From: Sphingorhabdus wooponensis
GTDB taxonomy: Bacteria; Pseudomonadota; Alphaproteobacteria; Sphingomonadales; Sphingomonadaceae
NCBI RefSeq assembly: GCF_003933235.1
Contig: NZ_RWJI01000001.1
Coordinates: 626,001-690,000 of the forward strand
Direction: 5' to 3'
DNA length: 64,000 nt
The translations under genes were made by a program, and so were the position numbers. Position 1 is the first letter of the stretch. The number at the start of each line of letters is the position of its first letter. Below are positions 57,607 to 64,000 of this stretch, piece after piece. A model generated the notes under the pieces. The model was given only the letters and a program-made list of their open reading frames with translations. It searched no databases and was not told the DNA's origin.

Positions 57607-58356
57607 TCAGTTAGCCGACGCTGCCTTGAGCGCGTCCAACACGCTCTGGGCATGCTCTTTGCGACAAATGAGCAGATCTGGGATATAAGTATCGACCTGA
57701 TTATAGACCATGGGGCTCCCATCAATACGGCTGACGTGCAGGCCAAAGGCGGCTGCGACCGCGGCGGGTGCGCAACTGTCCCATTCATATTGCCCACCAT
57801 TGTGCAGATAGATGTCGGCTTCGCCGCGTACGACTGCCATGGCTTTTGCGCCTGCGGAACCCATCGGGATGCATTCAGCGCCTAGAGCATTGGCCACGGT
57901 CAAAGCTTCTGCGGCTGGCCGCGTGCGGCTAACGACCATGCGCAGTTTTTCGGGGGCAGGGGGGATTTCCGTTGGTTGATCACTTCTGAGAACCACACCC
58001 AATCCCGGAAGCGCGACGGCGCCAATCACCGGCGTGCCATCTATCGCAAGCGCAACGTGAACTGCCCAATCTGTGCGGCCTTCACCATATTCGCGGGTGC
58101 CATCAACTGGATCAATGATCCACACGCGCGATTTTGACAGGCGGGCATCGGTATCCTTGCTTTCTTCGGACAACAATCCATCATCAGGCCGTTGTTCGGT
58201 AATTGCATGGATCAAAAACTGGTTAGCAGTCTGATCGCCAGCTTTGCCAAGCGTTTTCAATGACAGCAGTCCGCTATCCCGCACTTGCAGCAGCAATTTG
58301 CCCGCGATTTCAGCTAAATGCGCAGCCAATGCGCTATCGTCGGCGATAATGCTCAT
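57607..58356 (-). CDS. cysQ: 3'(2'),5'-bisphosphate nucleotidase
   Basis: The 249-residue enzyme of the inositol monophosphatase superfamily removes the 3'-phosphate of PAP/PAPS, clearing the by-product of sulfate activation. The metal site is seen in [14 protein letters not shown] (first Glu), [20 protein letters not shown] and [16 protein letters not shown]. CysQ identity is supported by its place: it overlaps the cysNC stop by four bases. Other phosphatases of the superfamily are less likely. Confidence 0.92.
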   Translation of the reverse strand: MSIIADDSALAAHLAEIAGKLLLQVRDSGLLSLKTLGKAGDQTANQFLIHAITEQRPDDGLLSEESKDTDARLSKSRVWIIDPVDGTREYGEGRTDWAVHVALAIDGTPVIGAVALPGLGVVLRSDQPTEIPPAPEKLRMVVSRTRPAAEALTVANALGAECIPMGSAGAKAMAVVRGEADIYLHNGGQYEWDSCAPAAVAAAFGLHVSRIDGSPMVYNQVDTYIPDLLICRKEHAQSVLDALKAASAN

Positions 58357-60275
58357 TTCAGCGGCATCAGTTGGCGAACGATATGCTCCGCGGCTTCGGC
58401 AGCGCTCATTTCAACTGTGTTCACGCGGATGTCGGGGTTTTCGGGTGGTTCATAGGGGCTGTCGATACCCGTAAAATTCTTTAATTGTCCAGAGCGGGCC
58501 TTTTTATAAAGCCCCTTCACGTCGCGCGCCTCAGCGACCTCAAGTGGGGTATCGACGAATATCTCGATAAACTCACCTTCAGGCATCATCGCGCGCACCA
58601 TATCGCGTTCCGCCCGGAATGGCGAAATAAACGCAGTCAGGACAATAAGGCCTGCATCTGCCATCAGCTTTGCAACTTCACCTACCCGGCGGATGTTTTC
58701 AATCCGGTCGGTTTCGGTAAAGCCTAAATCCTTATTGAGGCCGTGGCGAATATTGTCGCCATCCAACAAAAATGTATGCCGGTTCAATAGATTGAGTGTC
58801 TTTTCCACTTCATTGGCAATCGTCGATTTGCCTGAACCAGAAAGGCCCGTGAACCACAATATTTTCGGCTTTTGGTTTTTGAGTGCCGCATGCGCGTCAC
58901 GGCCAATGTCGGTAGCTTGCCAATGGACATTTTGTGCGCGACGCAAAGAAAAGTGCAACATGCCAGCGGCGACGGTGGCATTGGTGATCTTATCGATCAG
59001 AATATATCCGCCCAAAACATGGTTGGTCGCATATGGCTCGAACACAATAGGTCTATCGGTTGAGATTTCGGCGACCCCAATGGCGTTGAGTTCCAAAGTT
59101 TTGGCAGCCATATGCTCCATATTGTTCACATTTATGAAGAATTTGGGCGATTGTACGGTGGCCGATACGGTTTGCGTCCCAAGCTTCAGCCAATAAGCGC
59201 GACCTGGAACCAGTGCTTCGTCCGCCATCCACACAATGGTGCTTTCAAACTGGTCTGACACCTCTGGCGGATTGTCTGCAGCGGCAATCACATCGCCGCG
59301 TGAACAATCAATTTCGTCTGCAAAACACAGCGTAACGGACTGACCTGCAACAGCTTCGCTGAGCTCGCCTTCAAATGTAACGATTTTTGAAATTGTTGAA
59401 GTCTTGCCCGATGGCAGCACGCGAATGGCATCACCTGGACGTAATATGCCCGTTGCTATCTGGCCGGAAAATCCTCGAAAATCGAGATTGGGCCGGTTGA
59501 CCCATTGTACCGGCATACGCAATGGCTTGCCTTGGTCTGCGTCATTATCGAGCGCGACGGTCTCCAAATGCGTGATCAGCGGTTGCCCCGCATACCATGG
59601 CATATGGACGGAACGCTTCGTAATATTATCGCCTTTGAAGCCGGAAATCGGCATGGCGGTAAAATCGTATATGCCGATACTATTCGCAAATGTGGTATAT
59701 TCGGCGACGATGGCATCATATTTTGCCTGATTATATTCGATCAGGTCCATCTTGTTCACGGCCAGAACGATGTTTCTTATGCCCAATAACTTGGCAAGGT
59801 AGCTATGACGTCGCGTTTGGACGAGCACCCCTTTTCGGGCGTCGATCAAGATTACAGCAAGGTCCGCCGTTGACGCGCCTGTTACCATATTGCGTGTATA
59901 TTGTTCATGGCCGGGGCAATCGGCAACGATGAATTTCCGCTTCTCGGTGGCAAAAAACCGGTAGGCGACATCAATCGTGATGCCTTGCTCTCTTTCGGCT
60001 GCAAGGCCGTCCACAAGCAAGGCAAAGTCGATTTCCTGCCCTTGTGTGCCAATACGTTTGGAATCGAATTCCAATGCCGAAAGCTGATCTTCAAAGATCA
60101 TTTTTGAATCATATAATAACCGCCCAATAAGGGTAGATTTTCCGTCATCTACGGAACCGCAAGTTATAAAACGCAGCAAAGATTTATGCTGGTGCACCTC
60201 GAGATAGGCATCAATGTCTGAAGCGATGAGGTCATCGGTTTTGTAAATGGCATTATGGGGCTTCGTATCTGACAT
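58353..60275 (-). CDS. cysNC: bifunctional sulfate adenylyltransferase subunit 1 / adenylylsulfate kinase
   Basis: The 640-residue fusion joins a CysN GTPase to a CysC kinase. The GTPase part has GSVDDGKST (residues 40-48), [13 protein letters not shown] and [10 protein letters not shown]. From residue ~469 comes the APS kinase with its own loop [20 protein letters not shown] (~477-485) and the [15 protein letters not shown] segment. With CysD it makes APS from sulfate and ATP, then phosphorylates it to PAPS. The stop shares bases with cysQ and the start with cysD. Confidence 0.97.
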   Translation of the reverse strand: MSDTKPHNAIYKTDDLIASDIDAYLEVHQHKSLLRFITCGSVDDGKSTLIGRLLYDSKMIFEDQLSALEFDSKRIGTQGQEIDFALLVDGLAAEREQGITIDVAYRFFATEKRKFIVADCPGHEQYTRNMVTGASTADLAVILIDARKGVLVQTRRHSYLAKLLGIRNIVLAVNKMDLIEYNQAKYDAIVAEYTTFANSIGIYDFTAMPISGFKGDNITKRSVHMPWYAGQPLITHLETVALDNDADQGKPLRMPVQWVNRPNLDFRGFSGQIATGILRPGDAIRVLPSGKTSTISKIVTFEGELSEAVAGQSVTLCFADEIDCSRGDVIAAADNPPEVSDQFESTIVWMADEALVPGRAYWLKLGTQTVSATVQSPKFFINVNNMEHMAAKTLELNAIGVAEISTDRPIVFEPYATNHVLGGYILIDKITNATVAAGMLHFSLRRAQNVHWQATDIGRDAHAALKNQKPKILWFTGLSGSGKSTIANEVEKTLNLLNRHTFLLDGDNIRHGLNKDLGFTETDRIENIRRVGEVAKLMADAGLIVLTAFISPFRAERDMVRAMMPEGEFIEIFVDTPLEVAEARDVKGLYKKARSGQLKNFTGIDSPYEPPENPDIRVNTVEMSAAEAAEHIVRQLMPLK

Positions 60276-61177
60276 TAGAAATAGCCCTCCTGCTTTTTCT
60301 TCTCCATGCTGGCGGCCTGATCATGGTCAATGGCCCGCCCTTGGCGTTCGGAGGTCGTGGTCAGCAGCATTTCTTGGATAATTTCGGGCAAAGTGGATGC
60401 TTTGCTCTCAACAGCGCCCGTCAGTGGATAGCATCCCAGCGTCCGGAAACGAATGGAGCGTTCAACCGGAACCTCGCCGTCTTTCAGGCGGAAGCGTTCG
60501 TCATCAACCATCAGCAACATGCCGTCGCGGGTTACGGTGGGGCGTGGTGCGCTGAAATATAGTGGCACAATCTCGATATTCTCAAGGCGAATATATTGCC
60601 AGATGTCGAGCTCGGTCCAATTGGAGATCGGGAAAACCCTTATGCTTTCCGCTTTCGCCTTACGCGCATTATACAGGTTCCATAGTTCAGGCCGCTGGTT
60701 CTTCGGGTCCCATATATGCGTTGCGGTGCGGAAGGAAAAAATGCGCTCCTTCGCCCGGCTTTTTTCTTCGTCCCGCCGAGCTCCGCCAAAGGCGACATCG
60801 AAACCATGTTGGTCGAGCGCTTGCTTCAGCCCTTCGGTTTTCCACATATCGGTGTGCAGCGACCCATGATCGAATGGGTTAATACCGCGCGCGATCGCTT
60901 CCGGGTTTTGGTGGACCAATAATTCCATACCGGCATCGCGCGCAGCCTTTTCGCGCAATGCGTACATCGCCTTGAACTTCCATGTCGTATCGATGTGCAA
61001 CAATGGAAATGGCGGCGGTGATGGGTAAAACGCTTTCCGTGCCAAATGCAGCATCACGGCGCTGTCTTTACCCACGCTATACAGCATCACTGGCTTTTCT
61101 GCTTCGGCGACAACCTCCCGCATAATTTGGATGGCCTCCGCTTCAAGGCGTTCAAGATGCGTTAGGGTTTTGGTCAT
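60275..61177 (-). CDS. cysD: sulfate adenylyltransferase subunit 2
   Basis: The 300-residue PP-loop ATP pyrophosphatase forms adenylylsulfate with CysN. The PP loop is [20 protein letters not shown] (SVGKDS at residues 34-39). [20 protein letters not shown] and [15 protein letters not shown] are family signatures. It is the first gene of cysD-cysNC-cysQ and overlaps cysNC by one base. A 303-base divergent gap upstream should hold its promoter. Confidence 0.97.
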   Translation of the reverse strand: MTKTLTHLERLEAEAIQIMREVVAEAEKPVMLYSVGKDSAVMLHLARKAFYPSPPPFPLLHIDTTWKFKAMYALREKAARDAGMELLVHQNPEAIARGINPFDHGSLHTDMWKTEGLKQALDQHGFDVAFGGARRDEEKSRAKERIFSFRTATHIWDPKNQRPELWNLYNARKAKAESIRVFPISNWTELDIWQYIRLENIEIVPLYFSAPRPTVTRDGMLLMVDDERFRLKDGEVPVERSIRFRTLGCYPLTGAVESKASTLPEIIQEMLLTTTSERQGRAIDHDQAASMEKKKQEGYF

Positions 61178-61480
61178 AGTTTGTTTCTCTTCTTATGACC
61201 CTCATAGTCGGGTGTCATAGTATCGGGCAAACAAGACATTCTTGCATGCACAAATATCCCCGTTTTAGCGCACGCAAGCAAAAGCATGTGATTATAATGT
61301 TTGGACCTAATCGTCATGAGACCTATCTGGATCGAGCGGAACGGGAAAGCAGCATTTCAGTCGACAAGCGTTGAACCTAATGTCACGGCTTTGCCAAGAA
61401 GTTTTCGAATTTACGGCGCAGAATTGGTCGGTAAAGAACGCATATGGAAATGATATTTTGGGATATCGGGGGAATCGGGC
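61178..61480. other. 303-base divergent intergenic region, cysD and acyl-CoA dehydrogenase promoters
   Basis: No confident gene is seen. A TATAAT-like -10 occurs at 61293-61298 on the plus strand, without a good -35. A plus-strand frame of 42 codons (61246-61374) has no ribosome site. The region before the plus-strand gene is otherwise featureless by eye. Confidence 0.55.
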
Positions 61481-62638
61481 ATGATGGATAACGACATTTT
61501 CGAGCAGTTTATCGCGCAACTTCAACGTTATGTTCGCGAAAGGTTAATCCCGGCGGAGAAGGAAATTCTCGAAACAGACATTATTCCGGATTCTATCCTT
61601 GCTGAAATGCAAGAGATGGGCCTGTTTGGGTTAACGATGCCCGAAGAATATGGCGGCGCGGGCATGAATATTCAGCAATATGTCCGCACGATCCGTGAAT
61701 TGAGTTACGCCATGCCATGCTTTCGGTCGATAACGTCCATCAACATCGGAATGGTGTGTTCCGCATTTAAAAATGGCGGAACGGAAGCACAAAAATCTGA
61801 ATGGTTGCCGCGATTGGCAGCGGGCGAAGTCGCCTCTTTTGGCTTGACGGAACCGGGATCAGGGTCGGATTCGGCTGCTATGCAGACTATTGCGGCAAAA
61901 TCGGGCAATGGCTGGGTATTAAACGGAACCAAGCGTTACATCACCAATGCACCTTTCGCGAAGGTCGCCCTCATTATGGCGCGTACCAGCAAAGAGGCCT
62001 TGCCAAAAAATGCGCATGTTTCGGCCTTTATCGTTCCGATGGACACACCGGGCATCACCGTGGGTAAGTCCGACAAGAAAATGGGGCAGGCGGGCAGCCA
62101 CATCGCCGATATCATCATGGAAGATGTAAAATTGCCCGCCGATGCCATTTTGGGTGGGGAAGAGGGCAAGGGCTTTGGCTTTGCCATGCAGAGCCTCGAC
62201 AATGGTCGCTTGTCGGTGGGTGCTGCCGCTGCGGGGTACGCGCGCCGTGCGCTGGATAGCGCGCTGCGCTATGCGAATGAGCGCAAGGCCTTTGGCGAAC
62301 CGATTGCCAACTTCCAACTTATCCAGCAAATGTTGGCGGATAGTGACATCGAAATCTATGCGGCGGAATGCATGCTCGACGACGCCGCCCGCCGCGCGGA
62401 TGCAGGCGAGAATGTCTTGCGGAAGGCCGCCGCGGCCAAAGTGTTCGCCACAGAAATGTGCGGCCGCGTGGTTGACCGTGTTGTCCAAATTTATGGCGGT
62501 GCGGGTTATCTGGCGGAATATGATGCCGAGCGTTTCTATCGCGACGCGCGCATTTATCGAATTTATGAAGGCACTACGCAGATTCTGCAGCTTCAGATTG
62601 CGAAACATATGCTCCGCGAATGGGCTGCCCAATCCTGA
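61481..62638 (+). CDS. acyl-CoA dehydrogenase
   Basis: The 385-residue FAD enzyme makes the alpha-beta double bond of an acyl-CoA. ASFGLTEPGSGSDSAAMQTI contacts FAD and substrate, RYITNAPFAKVALIMART is the middle beta domain, and RIYEGTTQILQLQIAKHML carries the likely catalytic Glu. The specificity is unknown. Two ATG codons in a row allow 61481 or 61484. It is first in an operon with a CoA-transferase (17-base gap) and a thiolase, so a role in catabolism of a fatty, branched or aromatic-derived acid is inferred. Confidence 0.92.
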   Translation: MMDNDIFEQFIAQLQRYVRERLIPAEKEILETDIIPDSILAEMQEMGLFGLTMPEEYGGAGMNIQQYVRTIRELSYAMPCFRSITSINIGMVCSAFKNGGTEAQKSEWLPRLAAGEVASFGLTEPGSGSDSAAMQTIAAKSGNGWVLNGTKRYITNAPFAKVALIMARTSKEALPKNAHVSAFIVPMDTPGITVGKSDKKMGQAGSHIADIIMEDVKLPADAILGGEEGKGFGFAMQSLDNGRLSVGAAAAGYARRALDSALRYANERKAFGEPIANFQLIQQMLADSDIEIYAAECMLDDAARRADAGENVLRKAAAAKVFATEMCGRVVDRVVQIYGGAGYLAEYDAERFYRDARIYRIYEGTTQILQLQIAKHMLREWAAQS

Positions 62639-62655
62639 TGTCGGAAGCTTGATGC

Positions 62656-63858
62656 ATGTATAATTTGTTGGACGGTCTGAAGATTATCGAAGCGTCGTCC
62701 TTTGTGGCGTCGCCCACGGCTGGTCTATATTGCGCGCAATTTGGGGCAGAGGTTATCCGCGTCGATCACATTGGCGGCGGTCCCGATTATCATCGCTGGC
62801 CAGTTACGGAAGCCAATGACTCACTCTATTGGGAAAATCTAAACCGCGCGAAAAAGTCGGTGGCATTGGATTTGTCCAGCCCGCAAGGGCGGGAAATATT
62901 GCAGGAATTGGTGCGCGCTACGGGACAATTTATTACGAATTTCCCCGCAGAAGGCTTTCTGTCGCATGCCAAATTGGCGGAAGGACGCCCGGATCTCATA
63001 ACCCTTCGGGTCATGGGCTGGGCGGACGGTGCGCCAGCGCTTGATTACACCGTGAATAACGCCGTTGGCTATCCCATGATGACTGGGCCTGGCCCCGAAC
63101 CCGTCAACCATGTGCTGCCAGCGTGGGATCTCATCAGCGGCGCCTATGCGGCGTTTGCGATGCTAGCAGCCATTCGTAGGCGCGATCAAACCGGCGATGG
63201 CAGTGAGGTTCGCATTCCCCTGTCGGACGTCGCCATTGGCACCGTGGCAAATCTTGGCGGCATTGCTGAAGTGTTGCATGCTAATGCCAATCGCCCCCGT
63301 CTTGGCAATGCGGTCTATGGTTTGTTTGGACGTGATTTTGTCACTAAAGACAATGTGCGCACGATGATTGTCGTAGTTACCCATCGCCAATGGGCAAATT
63401 TGATCCATGCGCTTGGCTTGAACGCGCAAGTGGCCGCGATCGAGGCGGTGCGCGGCGTTAGCTTCGCCAAAGACGATGGCGTACGCTTTGAACATCGCGA
63501 TGCGCTGTATCCGCTGTTCGAAAAAGCAATTGGTGCGCTCGATCATGCCCAAATGGCCGTAATGCTGGATGAAGCAGGCATCGTCCATTCTGCCTATCGT
63601 ACCATGTTGGATGCCGCGCATGACCCACGATTGGTCGGTAATAATCCGATGTTTAGCGCTTTTGAAGCCAACCCATCTGGGTTCAGCTATCCTGCCGCTG
63701 GCGCCTTTGGAACCATACCCCAAATGCAGCGGGGCGACGCAAAGGGCGCGCCGCGCAATGGGCAGCATAGCGAGGAGATATTGAGCAGCTCGCTCGGCCT
63801 GTCCTCGGGCGAAATCGCCCGCCTCATTGACACTGGAATAATAGGAATTGCCAAATGA
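62656..63858 (+). CDS. CaiB/BaiF family class III CoA-transferase
   Basis: The 400-residue protein has the family opening LLDGLKIIEASSFVASPTAG, then QFGAEVIRVDHIGGGPDYHR and YWENLNRAKKSVALDLSSPQ. The catalytic Asp should lie around residue 155-170 (NHVLPAWDLISGAYAAFAML). Such enzymes move CoA between organic acids without a free thiol intermediate. The donor and acceptor are unknown; the neighbours suggest an acyl-CoA breakdown route. It overlaps the thiolase start by four bases. Confidence 0.9.
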   Translation: MYNLLDGLKIIEASSFVASPTAGLYCAQFGAEVIRVDHIGGGPDYHRWPVTEANDSLYWENLNRAKKSVALDLSSPQGREILQELVRATGQFITNFPAEGFLSHAKLAEGRPDLITLRVMGWADGAPALDYTVNNAVGYPMMTGPGPEPVNHVLPAWDLISGAYAAFAMLAAIRRRDQTGDGSEVRIPLSDVAIGTVANLGGIAEVLHANANRPRLGNAVYGLFGRDFVTKDNVRTMIVVVTHRQWANLIHALGLNAQVAAIEAVRGVSFAKDDGVRFEHRDALYPLFEKAIGALDHAQMAVMLDEAGIVHSAYRTMLDAAHDPRLVGNNPMFSAFEANPSGFSYPAAGAFGTIPQMQRGDAKGAPRNGQHSEEILSSSLGLSSGEIARLIDTGIIGIAK

Positions 63859-64000
63859 ATAAGCTTCGCCGCGCCGCTATAGTCGCCCCCATCCGCACGC
63901 CCGTTGGCAAATTCGGTGGGGCGCTTTCCTCCTTAAATGCCGGTGAATTGGGTGGCATTATCCTAAAGGCGTTGATGGAGCGTACGAAGATAGATCCGAC
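63855..64000 (+). CDS. thiolase (acetyl-CoA acyltransferase), 5' part only
   Basis: Only the first 48 residues are inside the window. RRAAIVAPIRTPVGKFGGAL is the classical thiolase start, and the next residues (NAGELGGIILKALMERTKID) fit the family. The active-site Cys lies beyond the edge. It would split a 3-oxoacyl-CoA with CoA, the last step after the dehydrogenase and transferase coded upstream. Confidence 0.88.
   Translation, partial: MNKLRRAAIVAPIRTPVGKFGGALSSLNAGELGGIILKALMERTKIDP

Noticed and set aside
61246-61374. 42-codon plus-strand frame upstream of the acyl-CoA dehydrogenase gene, basic product
   Set aside because: There is no Shine-Dalgarno sequence before its ATG and no homologue I recognise; it is likely chance in a promoter region.
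1-64000. tRNA, rRNA, CRISPR, insertion sequences, prophage or toxin-antitoxin modules
   Set aside because: I looked for clover-leaf-like stretches, repeat-spacer arrays, transposase motifs and phage genes by eye and found none; a dedicated search could still find a tRNA I missed.

Overview
The window looks like a chromosomal housekeeping region of an alphaproteobacterium, most likely a sphingomonad (Sphingomonadales). This is inferred from family resemblance and gene order: ispH-thrB-rnhA, argS-SPOR-nagZ-scpAB-tatABC, a complete mraZ-to-ftsZ division and cell-wall (dcw) cluster, and a glycine-riboswitch gcv operon with split gcvPA/gcvPB. GC content looks moderate by eye; I did not compute it. 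I saw no tRNA, rRNA, CRISPR array, insertion sequence or prophage gene. Genes are tightly packed, and many junctions are 4-base ATGA or 1-base overlaps.

Layout. Positions 1-1.6 kb hold the end of an alpha/beta hydrolase gene and an FAD amino-acid-oxidase-like gene, convergent with ispH-thrB-rnhA (1.6-4.0 kb, minus strand). From 4.1 to 11.7 kb (plus strand) come a lipoprotein, argS, a SPOR protein, a DUF1993 protein, nagZ, scpA, scpB and tatABC. A 40-residue entericidin-like lipoprotein gene (11.83-11.95 kb) and a ZnuD-like TonB-dependent receptor gene lie on the minus strand. A cysteine-synthase-like gene and two membrane-protein genes (14.4-16.55 kb) precede the dcw cluster.

The dcw cluster (16.86-33.6 kb) is mraZ, rsmH, ftsL, ftsI, murE, murF, mraY, murD, ftsW, murG, murC, murB, ddl, ftsQ, ftsA. 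All 14 junctions overlap by 1 or 4 bases. ftsZ follows after a 185-base gap, then a TPR-SPOR protein, dgt and a Rossmann-fold protein. A tandem glycine riboswitch (39.0-39.2 kb) precedes gcvT, gcvH, an unknown lipoprotein, gcvPA, gcvPB and a DUF938 methyltransferase, then an acyl-CoA synthetase.

From 46.4 to 61.2 kb nearly everything is on the minus strand: ugd, wecB, an RND efflux pump with its adaptor, ahpF/ahpC, and sulfate activation (cysD, fused cysNC, cysQ). One S41 protease-like lipoprotein lies on the plus strand. The window ends in a plus-strand acyl-CoA operon: acyl-CoA dehydrogenase, class III CoA-transferase and a truncated thiolase.

I found no wholly new multi-gene system. The points most worth a second look are small. 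One is an A9 tract carrying A AAA AAC at the end of ftsQ; a -1 shift there enters the ftsA frame. Others are direct repeats and hairpins ahead of mraZ, two genes of unknown function inside the glycine-riboswitch operon, a long-range hairpin over the start of the RND adaptor, a perfect 13-bp hairpin between ahpC and ahpF, a Zur-box-like site at the TonB receptor, and a TPR-SPOR protein next to ftsZ.
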